Assembly (NCBI RefSeq): GCF_000817815.1
Contig: NZ_JPRD01000006.1
Span: forward strand, 89,669 to 153,668
Length of the DNA stretch: 64,000 nucleotides
Reading direction: 5' to 3'
Origin: Vibrio owensii CAIM 1854 = LMG 25443
GTDB lineage: Bacteria > Pseudomonadota > Gammaproteobacteria > Enterobacterales > Vibrionaceae
The translations under genes were made by a program, and so were the position numbers. Below, piece after piece: positions 47,691 through 56,620 of the stretch (positions are counted from its first letter, which is position 1; each line of letters opens with the position of its first letter). Under the pieces are notes generated by a model that saw only the letters and a list, made by a program, of their open reading frames with translations, searched no databases and was not told the origin of the DNA.

Positions 47691-48005
47691 TTAGCTTTTG
47701 CCTTGCAATTCGTTTTCAAACTTGATCATGTTGTCCGCCAGTTTCTCTGGGTCAACTTTGTATGAACCGTTTGCAATTGCTTCTTTGATTGCCGCCACTT
47801 TTGCGCTGTCATAAGCCGGAGAAGCTGCCATGTCCTTCTGGAGTTTGCTGACTGCTTTGCCTTGTTGGCTTAGTGATACCGCGTCTTGTTGTGCTGGCGC
47901 TTTTTTCGATTCTGTAGTGCTGGTTGCACTAGAATCCGTTCGTGCAGGTGCGCGACTTGTCGTCGTCATCATCTGACCTGAACGTATATTATCTATACCT
48001 GCCAT
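47691..48005 (-). CDS. flgM: anti-sigma-28 factor FlgM
   Basis: FlgM binds FliA (sigma-28) and holds it inactive until it is exported through the finished hook. The 104-residue protein has the disordered Ser/Thr/Ala-rich N-terminus (MAGIDNIRSGQMMTTTSRAPARTDSSATSTTESKK) and the sigma-binding C-terminal helices (SPAYDSAKVAAIKEAIANGSYKVDPEKLADNMIKFE). Its own sigma-28 promoter lies just upstream, the usual feedback loop. Confidence 0.96.
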   Translation of the reverse strand: MAGIDNIRSGQMMTTTSRAPARTDSSATSTTESKKAPAQQDAVSLSQQGKAVSKLQKDMAASPAYDSAKVAAIKEAIANGSYKVDPEKLADNMIKFENELQGKS

Positions 48006-48045
48006 GTTTCAACCTTAAACTCGTATCGTAATACTGGTATCCAGA

Positions 48046-48072
48046 CTATCGACCAAGGGCAAAATAACTTTA
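48046..48072 (-). promoter_or_regulatory. sigma-28 (FliA) promoter of flgMN
   Basis: On the minus strand TAAAGTTA (48065-48072), 11 bases, GTCGATAG (48046-48053), close to the consensus TAAAGTTT-N11-GCCGATAA. It is about 40 bases before the flgM ATG. Confidence 0.85.
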
Positions 48073-48120
48073 GTGATTTTTTGCATTTTTATTGATCGAT
48101 TTGCCGTACACCACCCAACC

Positions 48121-48867
48121 CTAGAAGGTGATGGTGATTTCCGCAATGCCTGTCACAATTCCTTCTATTATACGTTGGGACTTATCATTTTTCACTCTTA
48201 CTTGATCTCCAGCGGATCCATCCTGTAATGCCGTGCCCTGTGTGGTGATCGTCATACCAGATTTTACGGCTTTGATCGTGACTTTCTCATTGCGGCATAC
48301 CACACAGACATCATTGCGTTCTACAACATCGCCAAGGCGAACGTTACGTTTTAGCTTTGAACCGATCACTTGATCCATATTGCTAAAACCATCTTTACGA
48401 AAACGCTGTAATTCGATCATTGACGTTGTTACATCAGAAGCACTGATGATCTCACCACGGCCGAGTTGACGCGTTGAAACGATCATCGGAACCGATGCTG
48501 AGATCCTCACAGGAACATAAACCTTCCAGTCATCGACGGGGCATTCAACCAATACGTTGATGTTACTGCGTGTGCTACTGGTTGAAGATGCAGATGTATC
48601 AAGGGGCTCTGGGCAATCGGTGGCTTTGATACGTGGATCAATATTTGCCGCATTGACGGACAAATTTCCTCCCGCTGGTTGCTCTACCGTGCTAAGAATG
48701 TGCTGCTCGGCTGCGGTTCGGATTTGCTCAATTTGACTTTCCGTTGCTGAATGAACAAAAAAGCTAAACATACTGAGCAAAATGCCGATAAACTTAGAGT
48801 ACTTTGTAAATAACGCTTTACATATTGTCATAGTAAATGGTGTTGAATTCATATTATGATACGCCAT
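48121..48867 (-). CDS. flgA: flagellar basal-body P-ring formation protein FlgA
   Basis: FlgA is a periplasmic chaperone that helps FlgI assemble into the P ring. The 248-residue frame ends with the SAF-type domain (STRQLGRGEIISASDVTTSMIELQRFRKDGFSN) and GMTITTQGTALQDGSAGDQVRVKNDKSQRIIEGIV, both family hallmarks. A signal peptide (about residues 13-41, FIGILLSMFSFFVHSA) follows a longer N-terminus; an internal start at MTICKALF would give a normal signal, but neither start has a clear ribosome-binding site. A CxxC (CVVC) is present. Confidence 0.93.
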   Translation of the reverse strand: MAYHNMNSTPFTMTICKALFTKYSKFIGILLSMFSFFVHSATESQIEQIRTAAEQHILSTVEQPAGGNLSVNAANIDPRIKATDCPEPLDTSASSTSSTRSNINVLVECPVDDWKVYVPVRISASVPMIVSTRQLGRGEIISASDVTTSMIELQRFRKDGFSNMDQVIGSKLKRNVRLGDVVERNDVCVVCRNEKVTIKAVKSGMTITTQGTALQDGSAGDQVRVKNDKSQRIIEGIVTGIAEITITF

Positions 48868-48943
48868 ACTGTTTCTCTGGTATTATGCTTACCAGTAGTA
48901 GAGTATCATTTAAAAACAAAAAGTTTGAGATGGAGATGAGCAT

Positions 48944-49870
48944 ATGACGGGGATTCTTGACTCGGTGAATCAGCGTACGCAACTCGTCGGCCAAAACCGA
49001 TTGGAGCTACTTACTTTCCGATTGATGGGCCGACAGCGCTACGGCATTAACGTATTCAAAGTAAAAGAAGTACTTCAGTGCCCTAAGTTGACTTCGATGC
49101 CAAATCTACACCCGCTGGTCAAAGGTGTCGCTCATATCCGTGGCCATACCGTGTCAGTGATCGATTTAAGCTTGGCTATTGGTGGTCGCTCGACGACTGA
49201 TATCGACAAGTGTTTTGTTGTGATCGCTGAGTTCAACCGAACAATCCAAGCGTTCTTGGTATCTTCTGTTGAGCGTATCATTAACATGCATTGGGAAGCG
49301 ATTTTGCCGCCGCCAGATGGTGCAGGTAAAGCGCACTACCTAACAGCGGTAACAAACATCGACAACGAGCTAGTAGAAATTCTGGACGTTGAGAAAATCT
49401 TGGCAGAGATTGCTCCAGTAGACGAAACCATGGATTCAAGCATCGGCGAAGAGATCGCAGTTGCTGAACAAGAGAAGCCAATCGTGCGTCGCGTATTGAT
49501 CGCAGACGACTCGACGGTGGCACGTAAGCAGGTTGAACGTGCAATTACTTCAATTGGTTTTGAAGTTGTCTCTGTGAAAGATGGTAAAGAAGCGTACAAT
49601 AAGCTGCTTGAGATGGCACAAGAAGGTAGCATCTACGATCAGATTTCTTTGGTCATTTCAGATATCGAAATGCCAGAGATGGATGGCTACACACTAACGG
49701 CCGAAATTCGCCGAAATGCAGATTTGAAGAACCTTTATGTTATCCTGCACTCCTCATTGAGTGGCGTCTTCAACCAAGCCATGGTTGAGCGCGTAGGTGC
49801 TAACAGCTTCATTGCGAAATTTAACCCAGATGAATTGGGTAACGCGGTTAAATCTGCATTAACACAATAA
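48944..49870 (+). CDS. cheV: chemotaxis coupling/response protein CheV
   Basis: CheV couples chemoreceptors to CheA (CheW-like domain) and has a receiver domain that is phosphorylated. The 308-residue product has the CheW part at about 15-165 (RYGINVFKVKEVLQCPKLTSMPNLHPLVKGVAHIRGHTVSVIDL) and the receiver at about 185-305 (VLIADDSTVARKQVERAI, phospho-Asp in LVISDIEMPEMDGYT). It is 11 bases before cheR and in the usual Vibrio place next to flgA. Confidence 0.96.
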   Translation: MTGILDSVNQRTQLVGQNRLELLTFRLMGRQRYGINVFKVKEVLQCPKLTSMPNLHPLVKGVAHIRGHTVSVIDLSLAIGGRSTTDIDKCFVVIAEFNRTIQAFLVSSVERIINMHWEAILPPPDGAGKAHYLTAVTNIDNELVEILDVEKILAEIAPVDETMDSSIGEEIAVAEQEKPIVRRVLIADDSTVARKQVERAITSIGFEVVSVKDGKEAYNKLLEMAQEGSIYDQISLVISDIEMPEMDGYTLTAEIRRNADLKNLYVILHSSLSGVFNQAMVERVGANSFIAKFNPDELGNAVKSALTQ

Positions 49871-49881
49871 AAGAGACATTA

Positions 49882-50709
49882 ATGACTGCTATTACAATCA
49901 GTGATCAAGAGTATCGTGACTTTAGCCGTTTTCTAGAATCACAATGTGGCATCGTATTAGGTGACAGTAAGCAATACCTAGTACGCAGCCGACTGAGCCC
50001 GCTTGTGACAAAGTTCAAGCTGGCGTCGCTGTCGGATTTGCTACGTGATGTCGTGACAGGCCGTAACCGTGAACTACGAGTTGCCGCTGTTGATGCGATG
50101 ACGACTAACGAAACATTGTGGTTCCGAGATACTTATCCGTTCACGGTATTAGCTGATAAACTATTGCCGGAGATGGCGGCAAACAAACGACCAATCAAAA
50201 TTTGGTCCGCAGCCAGCTCGTCAGGTCAAGAACCTTACTCAATGGCGATGACTGTTCTGGAAACACAACAACGTAAACCAGGACTGCTTCCGAACGTATC
50301 GATTACGGCTACGGACATCTCATCGAGCATGTTGGATATGTGTCGTGCGGGTTTGTACGACAACCTAGCATTGGGACGTGGCCTTTCTCCTGAGCGTCGC
50401 CGCACCTTCTTTGAAGATGCAGGCGATGGCCGCATGAAAGTGAAAGACAACGTAAAACGCCTAGTGAACTTCCGTCCACAAAACTTGATGGAGAGCTACG
50501 CGTTAATGGGTAAGTTCGACATCATTTTCTGTCGTAACGTACTGATTTACTTCTCACCAGAGATGAAGTCGAAAGTACTGAACCAAATGGCAAATAGCCT
50601 AAACCCGGGCGGTTACCTACTGCTGGGTGCGTCAGAATCACTGACGGGTTTGACAGACAAATTTGAGATGGTGCGCTGTAACCCAGGTATTATTTACAAG
50701 TTAAAGTAG
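49882..50709 (+). CDS. cheR: chemotaxis methyltransferase CheR
   Basis: CheR methylates glutamates of chemoreceptors using SAM. The 275-residue protein has an N-terminal helical domain (YRDFSRFLESQCGIVLGDSKQYLVRSRL) and the SAM-binding region KIWSAASSSGQEPYSMAMTVLE, then DIIFCRNVLIYF and LLLGASESL. It is co-transcribed with cheV and ends at a terminator. Confidence 0.97.
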   Translation: MTAITISDQEYRDFSRFLESQCGIVLGDSKQYLVRSRLSPLVTKFKLASLSDLLRDVVTGRNRELRVAAVDAMTTNETLWFRDTYPFTVLADKLLPEMAANKRPIKIWSAASSSGQEPYSMAMTVLETQQRKPGLLPNVSITATDISSSMLDMCRAGLYDNLALGRGLSPERRRTFFEDAGDGRMKVKDNVKRLVNFRPQNLMESYALMGKFDIIFCRNVLIYFSPEMKSKVLNQMANSLNPGGYLLLGASESLTGLTDKFEMVRCNPGIIYKLK

Positions 50710-50745
50710 CGACAAGCTAAAATAGTGGACTCTTTTAACCACTTT

Positions 50746-50775
50746 AAAAGCCTGACCTTTGTGTCAGGCTTTTCT
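50746..50775 (+). terminator. terminator after cheR
   Basis: AAAAGCCTGAC / GTCAGGCTTTTC stem with a short loop and T-rich tail. Confidence 0.85.
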
Positions 50776-50894
50776 TTTTCTCCCTCTCTGCTGTAAAAGC
50801 CGGTGCAATTTTTGCCTATGGGCAGGCATCGGGTGTATATTTTTTAGTGAGCCGAGTTGATTACTTGGCTCGATATGACATTTCATTAATCAAT

Positions 50895-50912
50895 TTGGCA
50901 TGCTTATTGCAA
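50895..50912 (+). promoter_or_regulatory. sigma-54 promoter of flgBCDE
   Basis: TTGGCATGCTTATTGCAA: GG 50897-50898, ten bases, GC 50909-50910, the -24/-12 spacing. It is about 106 bases before the flgB ATG. Confidence 0.88.
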
Positions 50913-51016
50913 TTCATTGCCTTGGTAACTGAGGCGGCAAAACGGCACATTCTATTATTGGCGCGATAATTGCCTTTGGTTATTAATGGCGGTCAGTTCT
51001 TACTGTGGAGGCAAAC

Positions 51017-51412
51017 ATGGCTATATCTTTTGACAACGCATTAGGCATCCACCAGTACACTGTGGGCGTACGTGAGCGCAACGCGGAGGTGATTTCCACC
51101 AACATCGCGCAAGCAAACACGCCTGGCTACAAATCAAGAGGTTTAGATTTTGCTAAGGAATTGCAGGCGGCAACATCCGGGGCAAGCATTGGTCTCAGCT
51201 GCACAGATGGTCGGCACATTCCTGCCACTACGACGTTGGTTGGGGACAAGCTATATCGTCTTCCTACACAACCAGATACGGGCGATGGCAACACGGTAGA
51301 TTTGGATTTAGAGCGTAACTTGTTTATGCAAAACCAAATCAGACACCAAGCATCACTCGACTTTCTAGGTGGCAAATTCAAGAACTTAACCAAAGCAATC
51401 AAAGGGGAATAA
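51017..51412 (+). CDS. flgB: flagellar rod protein FlgB
   Basis: FlgB is a proximal rod protein. The 131-residue form starts MAISFDNALGIHQYTVGVRERNAEVISTNIAQANTPGYKSRGLDF, with the rod-type ANTPGYK motif. A GTG at 51005 would add four residues, but the ATG at 51017 follows a GGAGG ribosome-binding site. First gene of flgBCDE, 5 bases before flgC. Confidence 0.96.
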   Translation: MAISFDNALGIHQYTVGVRERNAEVISTNIAQANTPGYKSRGLDFAKELQAATSGASIGLSCTDGRHIPATTTLVGDKLYRLPTQPDTGDGNTVDLDLERNLFMQNQIRHQASLDFLGGKFKNLTKAIKGE

Positions 51413-51417
51413 TTTAG

Positions 51418-51831
51418 ATGAGCTTATTTAACGTCTTCAATGTGACAGGTTCCGCAATGAGCGCTGAATCCGTTCGTTTGAATACTACCTCAAGCAACTT
51501 GGCTAACGCCGACAGTGTCAGCAGTTCTGCGAAAGACACTTACAAAGCGCGTCATGCTGTATTTGGTGCTGAGTTAAGCAACGCCATGCGTGGTGGTGAT
51601 ACGGTGCCAGTGAAAGTGATGGGTATTGTAGAAAGCGACAAACCGCTGAATGTGGAGTACAACCCAGACCATCCACTCGCAAACGATGAAGGCTACATCT
51701 ACAAGCCTAACGTGAATGTAATGGAAGAAATGGCAAACATGATTTCGGCTTCTCGCGCATACCAAACCAATGTGCAAGTAGCTGATTCTAGTAAACAAAT
51801 GCTGCTGCGTACGCTGCAGATGGGTCAATAA
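51418..51831 (+). CDS. flgC: flagellar rod protein FlgC
   Basis: FlgC is a proximal rod protein. The 137-residue product begins MSLFNVFNVTGSAMSAESVRLNTTSSNLANADSVS, the rod/hook helical start, and ends NMISASRAYQTNVQVADSSKQMLLRTLQMGQ, the matching C-terminal helix. It lies between flgB and flgD. Confidence 0.96.
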   Translation: MSLFNVFNVTGSAMSAESVRLNTTSSNLANADSVSSSAKDTYKARHAVFGAELSNAMRGGDTVPVKVMGIVESDKPLNVEYNPDHPLANDEGYIYKPNVNVMEEMANMISASRAYQTNVQVADSSKQMLLRTLQMGQ

Positions 51832-51847
51832 GGATATGGGGTAGCGT

Positions 51848-52555
51848 ATGGCCGGAATTAATAATGTTGGTCAAAGCGGCTTGTCCTATATCGACCAGCT
51901 TAAAAGCCTACAAGAGAACAAGAAGACTGAAGAGAGCACAGGTAAGAAAGAACTGAAACAGGAAGACTTCTTATCTTTGCTCACGAAACAATTGGCTCAG
52001 CAGGACCCTTTCAAGCCAGTAGGTAATGACCAGATGATTGCTCAAATGGCGTCATTTGCGACCGTAGATGGCATCGGTAAGATGAACTCTCAGTTCGAGA
52101 ATTTGAACTCGTCAATGACATCAAACCAGGCGTTACAGGCTTCATCTTTAGTGGGTCGTGACGTATTGGTCCCTGGCGCGGCGGGTGTTAAGCAAGACAA
52201 TGCAACAATGGCGGCAATGGTGAAGCTTGCACAACCTCTCGACAACTTGTTTGTTCGAGTGGAAAACGAAGCGGGCCAATTGGTGCGTACTTTTGAGGTA
52301 GGTGCGAAACCAGCCGGCGACACTCGTGTGCTTTGGGACGGTAATGACCAAAACGGAAATCCAATGCCCTCTGGTAAATACAAGGTGAAAGCGTCTGGTT
52401 TGGTCGATGGGAAGTCGCAAGAGTTCCCAGTGTCTACTTATGCGAACGTGAACAGTGTATTGCTAGGTAAGGGCGATGGAAACGTATTACTCAATCTGGC
52501 AGGTTTTGAATCGCCAGTTCGACTTGCAGAAGTATTGGAAGTCGGCAAAGCGTAA
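51848..52555 (+). CDS. flgD: flagellar hook-capping scaffold FlgD
   Basis: FlgD caps the growing hook so that FlgE can polymerise. The 235-residue product has the export/assembly motif QEDFLSLLTKQLAQQDPFKPVGNDQMIAQMASF and the C-terminal FlgD Tudor/Ig-like part (VLWDGNDQNGNPMPSGKYKV). It follows flgC by 16 bases. Confidence 0.96.
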   Translation: MAGINNVGQSGLSYIDQLKSLQENKKTEESTGKKELKQEDFLSLLTKQLAQQDPFKPVGNDQMIAQMASFATVDGIGKMNSQFENLNSSMTSNQALQASSLVGRDVLVPGAAGVKQDNATMAAMVKLAQPLDNLFVRVENEAGQLVRTFEVGAKPAGDTRVLWDGNDQNGNPMPSGKYKVKASGLVDGKSQEFPVSTYANVNSVLLGKGDGNVLLNLAGFESPVRLAEVLEVGKA

Positions 52556-52587
52556 TTCGGTAGCGTGTTAGGTTAGGAGATTTTGAA

Positions 52588-53901
52588 ATGTCATATGTAT
52601 CTTTAAGCGGTTTGTCCTCCGCTCAACTGGATTTAAACACCACCAGTAACAATATTGCGAACGCCAACACCTATGGCTTTAAAGAGTCTCGTGCGGAATT
52701 TAGCGATGTGTACTCAAACTCTTTGTTCTCTAACGCAAAGACTACTCCAGGTGGCGGTGCACAAGCTAGTCAGGTAGCACAACAGTTCCATGAGGGTTCG
52801 AGTATTTACACTAATAACCCAATGGACCTGCGTATATCGGGTACGGGTTTCTTCTCGGTTGCGAAAGAACGCCTTGTCCCACAACAAAATGAAATAACAC
52901 GTAATGGTGCATTCCATTTGAACAAAGATAATTACATGGTAACGGCGAACGATGAGTTTCTTCTTGGTTACCAAGTCGACCCTGACTCAGGAGAGGTGTC
53001 GTCTTACGAGCCACAAGCTATCAATATACCTGCTGAATTTGGCAAGCCAAAGCAAAGCGAAAACGTTGAAGTAGGTGTGAATTTACCGGCTAATGGTGAT
53101 TTGAAAGATCCGACTCAGTTTGATTTCTCAGATCCAGATACATACAACCGTTCGACTTCTTCAACGATTTATGACTCGATGGGTCAGTCTTACAAGCTAA
53201 CGACTTACTACTTGAAAGACCAAACTCAGCCGAACACGTGGCAAACTTACTACACAGTGACAGACAAAGGCGGTGAGAAGCCATTGAACGTTGCTAACGG
53301 TGATGCAGCAACGCCAACGGGTCACGTTGGTCACACGATGAAGTTCAACAACGATGGTACGTTGGCAAGCCTAAACAACGGTCAGCCAATCACATCGGTA
53401 GCGTTGGGCGATCCTGCGACAAACACTAACCCAGTGGATTTAAACGGTGCGGATCCTGCGCAAACACTTAACTTTGGTTTAAGCTCAGCGACTCAGTTTG
53501 CTGCACCATTTGAACTGACTAAGTTCGATGAAGATGGCGCGACAACGGGCTTCCTGACTAAAGTCGACTTCGATGAACACGGCAGCGTATTGGGTACTTA
53601 CTCAAACGGTGAAAACGTAACATTGGGTCGTGTGGCGCTAGTACGTGTTCCTAACGAGCAAGGGCTTGAAAAAAAAGGTGGTACTCAATGGGATTCGACT
53701 CAAAATTCTGGTGCTAAGGTATGGGGTGAATCAAACAAAGGCTCTTTTGGTACGATTAAAAACGGTACCCTAGAGCAATCAAACATTGATATGACCCAAG
53801 AATTGGTGGACCTGATTTCTGCTCAGCGTAACTTCCAAGCAAACTCTCGTGCGTTAGAGGTTGATAACCAGTTACAACAAAACATTCTCCAGATTCGCTA
53901 G
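52588..53901 (+). CDS. flgE: flagellar hook protein FlgE
   Basis: FlgE polymerises into the hook. The 437-residue protein starts MSYVSLSGLSSAQLDLNTTSNNIANANTYGFKESRAEF and ends ELVDLISAQRNFQANSRALEVDNQLQQNILQIR, the two coiled-coil ends of hook/rod proteins, with a variable middle. Two stem-loops after it and a sigma-54 promoter before flgF separate it from the next unit. Confidence 0.96.
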   Translation: MSYVSLSGLSSAQLDLNTTSNNIANANTYGFKESRAEFSDVYSNSLFSNAKTTPGGGAQASQVAQQFHEGSSIYTNNPMDLRISGTGFFSVAKERLVPQQNEITRNGAFHLNKDNYMVTANDEFLLGYQVDPDSGEVSSYEPQAINIPAEFGKPKQSENVEVGVNLPANGDLKDPTQFDFSDPDTYNRSTSSTIYDSMGQSYKLTTYYLKDQTQPNTWQTYYTVTDKGGEKPLNVANGDAATPTGHVGHTMKFNNDGTLASLNNGQPITSVALGDPATNTNPVDLNGADPAQTLNFGLSSATQFAAPFELTKFDEDGATTGFLTKVDFDEHGSVLGTYSNGENVTLGRVALVRVPNEQGLEKKGGTQWDSTQNSGAKVWGESNKGSFGTIKNGTLEQSNIDMTQELVDLISAQRNFQANSRALEVDNQLQQNILQIR

Positions 53902-53933
53902 AGTAGTTCGCGAGTCCTGTCATCTGTTTTATT

Positions 53934-53959
53934 AAACGCTGCGAGTACTTGCAGCGTTT
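53934..53959 (+). terminator. hairpin downstream of flgE
   Basis: AAACGCTGC-N8-GCAGCGTTT, a 9-bp perfect stem, but without a T tail; RNA-stabilising or weak terminator. Confidence 0.5.
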
Positions 53960-53985
53960 GATGGGATGATGCGATTCATCTGGTG

Positions 53986-54017
53986 CCCAACCTGAAAATA
54001 CCTCAGTTCAGGTTGGG
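53986..54017 (+). terminator. second hairpin downstream of flgE
   Basis: CCCAACCTGAA-N10-TTCAGGTTGGG, an 11-bp perfect stem followed by a moderately T-rich stretch; a likely leaky terminator between flgE and flgF. Confidence 0.6.
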
Positions 54018-54157
54018 TATGCTTTGATCTTTGGTTTGCCGCTGTTGCCGCTAGGCGGATTAAAACATGCCTCTCTATTTGGCTGATTCATCCTAAATTG
54101 CCATCTGAAAGTCCTCAGTTTGCATTCAAGTTTCTGATTAATAACATTATTTTAATT

Positions 54158-54175
54158 CTGGCATGACTATTGCTT
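54158..54175 (+). promoter_or_regulatory. sigma-54 promoter of flgFGHIJ
   Basis: CTGGCATGACTATTGCTT: GG 54160-54161, ten bases, GC 54172-54173. It is about 37 bases before the flgF ATG. Confidence 0.88.
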
Positions 54176-54209
54176 GATTCTATTGTACAGAGAACTTTTG
54201 GAGTAATTT

Positions 54210-54959
54210 ATGGATCGCGCACTGTTTCTCGCAATGAGCGGCGCCAAGCAAAATATGCAGGCTCTGCAATTGCGTGCCAACAACCTGGCAAACGTGAGTA
54301 CAACTGGCTTCCGTGCTGACTTAGCACAAGCTCGCTCTATGCAAGCTTATGGTGAAGGTTTGCCTTCACGTGTATTCAGCATGACAGAACGTCCAGGGCA
54401 TAACTTTGCGCAAGGTAGTGTGATCACAACCGGTCGTGACCTCGATATTACGGTAGAAGGTAGCGGCTGGATTTCTGTTATGGATCAAACTGGCAAAGAA
54501 GGTTTGACGCGTAACGGTAACCTAAAAGTGGATCAAAACGGCTTGCTAACGAATGCAAGCGGTCATGTGGTGTTGGGCGAAAACGATGCACCAATCACCT
54601 TGCCAATCCCAGTATCCAAAATCGAAATCGGTCGTGACGGCACCATCTCTGTGCAGCCTCAAGGTGCGCCGGCTGAAGAATTAGAAGTGGTTGATCGTAT
54701 CAAGCTTGTACGCACAGACGATCAAAACTTGTTTAAAGATACCAATGGTTTATTCCGCCATAAAACTCCAAACCAGCCTTACGAAGCAGACGGCTCTATC
54801 AGCATCCAAACTGGTGCTATTGAAGGTAGTAACGTGAATGCCGTAGGTGAAATGACCGCTCTGATTGACCTTCAACGTCAGTTTGAAATGCAGGTCAAAA
54901 TGATGAGCACCGCTGAAGAAATGGATAAATCTTCAGATTCATTGCTTCGTATGAGTTAA
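54210..54959 (+). CDS. flgF: flagellar rod protein FlgF
   Basis: FlgF is a rod protein next to FlgG. The 249-residue product begins MDRALFLAMSGAKQNMQALQLRANNLANVSTTGFRADLAQARSM, the rod ANN-type motif, and ends ALIDLQRQFEMQVKMMSTAEEMDKSSDSLLRMS. First gene of flgFGHIJ, with its own sigma-54 promoter; 18 bases before flgG. Confidence 0.96.
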   Translation: MDRALFLAMSGAKQNMQALQLRANNLANVSTTGFRADLAQARSMQAYGEGLPSRVFSMTERPGHNFAQGSVITTGRDLDITVEGSGWISVMDQTGKEGLTRNGNLKVDQNGLLTNASGHVVLGENDAPITLPIPVSKIEIGRDGTISVQPQGAPAEELEVVDRIKLVRTDDQNLFKDTNGLFRHKTPNQPYEADGSISIQTGAIEGSNVNAVGEMTALIDLQRQFEMQVKMMSTAEEMDKSSDSLLRMS

Positions 54960-54977
54960 CAGAGTTAGAGGTTCAAA

Positions 54978-55766
54978 ATGCAACCAGCACTATGGGTAAG
55001 TAAAACTGGTCTAGACGCTCAGCAGACCAATATAGCAACGATTTCGAATAACTTGGCGAACGCTTCAACGGTTGGTTTTAAAAAGAGCCGTGCAGTTTTT
55101 GAAGATTTGTTCTATCAAAATATCAATCAACCGGGCGGCCAGTCCTCTCAAAACACGAAACTGCCAAGTGGTTTGATGCTGGGGGCGGGTTCTAAAGTGG
55201 TTGCGACGCAAAAGGTGCACACGCACGGAAATGCACAGACTACCAGCAACGCGCTGGACATGATGGTGGAAGGTGATGGTTTTTTCCAAGTGACGATGCC
55301 TGATGGCAATATTGGATACACTCGTAACGGTCAGTTCACGCTGGATGGTGAAGGAACGCTAGTGACGTCTGGCTCTGGCTACCCTGTCGAGCCGGAGATA
55401 GTTATTCCTGAAGATGCAACTTCTATCACGGTTGGTACAGATGGTGAAGTCTCTGTGCGTATTCGTGGTCAGCAAAATAACGTTGTAGTAGGACAGTTAA
55501 CCATTACTGATTTCGTTAACCCAGGTGGTCTTGAGCCAATCGGTCAGAACCTTTACTTACCAACTGGCGCAAGCGGTGACCCACAAGAAGGTGTTCCAGG
55601 TTTGGATGGTTTAGGTGAAATTCGTCAATCCATGTTAGAAGCATCGAACGTGAATGTGACAGAAGAGCTGGTCAATATGATAGAGGCTCAGCGTGTGTAT
55701 GAAATGAACTCAAAAGTAATCTCATCGGTCGATAAGATGATGAGCTTCATTAACCAGCAGTTGTAA
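54978..55766 (+). CDS. flgG: flagellar distal rod protein FlgG
   Basis: FlgG forms the distal rod that crosses the P and L rings. The 262-residue length is standard. It begins MQPALWVSKTGLDAQQTNIATISNNLANASTVGFKKSRAVFEDL and ends EELVNMIEAQRVYEMNSKVISSVDKMMSFINQQL. The GYTRNGQFTLDGEGTLVTSGSG region is typical. Confidence 0.97.
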   Translation: MQPALWVSKTGLDAQQTNIATISNNLANASTVGFKKSRAVFEDLFYQNINQPGGQSSQNTKLPSGLMLGAGSKVVATQKVHTHGNAQTTSNALDMMVEGDGFFQVTMPDGNIGYTRNGQFTLDGEGTLVTSGSGYPVEPEIVIPEDATSITVGTDGEVSVRIRGQQNNVVVGQLTITDFVNPGGLEPIGQNLYLPTGASGDPQEGVPGLDGLGEIRQSMLEASNVNVTEELVNMIEAQRVYEMNSKVISSVDKMMSFINQQL

Positions 55767-55793
55767 TCACTAAGTTCGGGATTTAGGAAGCCA

Positions 55794-56576
55794 ATGATGA
55801 AACGTATTTGTCTACTTACACTTATCACGACCATGTCTGGTTGTGCGATGCTAGGACCGATTGAAACCGATAAAGTCAGCCAAGCGACAACGGTGGTGGA
55901 TGCGGTTGAAGGCGATAAGTCGAAAGAAGAGAGCAGCGGCATCATTGATACTTTGCGCGGCAGAACCGATCCGGTGGCAGGCGATCCGGCATGGGCACCG
56001 ATTCACCCTAAACAAAAACCAGAGCACTATGCGGCAGCAACGGGCTCTTTGTTTAGCACCGAGCACATTACCGACTTATACGACGATTCTAAGCCACGTG
56101 GCATCGGTGACATCATTACCGTAACACTCGACGAAACGACTCGTGCAACTAAGAGTGCGAACGCCGACCTATCAAAAACCAACGATGCGAAGATGGAACC
56201 TCTGTCTGTTGGTGGTCAGGAGCTGCAAATTGGCGGTAAATACAACTTCTCGTACGATCTGAACAACACCAACACCTTTGCAGGCGACTCTTCTGCTAAG
56301 CAAAGCAACAGCATCAGCGGTTACATCACGGTAGAAGTCATTGAGGTGCTGGCAAACGGCAACCTAGTGATCCGCGGTGAGAAGTGGATGACCCTGAATA
56401 CGGGTGATGAGTACATTCGTCTAAGCGGCACAATTCGCCCTGATGACATCAATTTTGACAATACTATTGCGTCAAATCGTGTATCTAACGCAAGAATCCA
56501 ATACTCTGGCACAGGCTCACCACAAGATATGCAAGAGCCAGGTTTCTTGGCACGATTCTTTAATGTAGCCCTGTAA
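55794..56576 (+). CDS. flgH: flagellar L-ring lipoprotein FlgH
   Basis: FlgH forms the outer-membrane L ring. The 260-residue product has a lipobox TMSGC (Cys17) and [52 protein letters not shown], the FlgH core, ending near [11 protein letters not shown]. Two ATGs are adjacent at the start (MMKR); either is possible. It follows flgG by 27 bases and precedes flgI. Confidence 0.96.
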   Translation: MMKRICLLTLITTMSGCAMLGPIETDKVSQATTVVDAVEGDKSKEESSGIIDTLRGRTDPVAGDPAWAPIHPKQKPEHYAAATGSLFSTEHITDLYDDSKPRGIGDIITVTLDETTRATKSANADLSKTNDAKMEPLSVGGQELQIGGKYNFSYDLNNTNTFAGDSSAKQSNSISGYITVEVIEVLANGNLVIRGEKWMTLNTGDEYIRLSGTIRPDDINFDNTIASNRVSNARIQYSGTGSPQDMQEPGFLARFFNVAL

Positions 56577-56620
56577 GACGTCGAAATGACGGCAAATTGA
56601 CTGCAAGAGATTGAGTAAGC

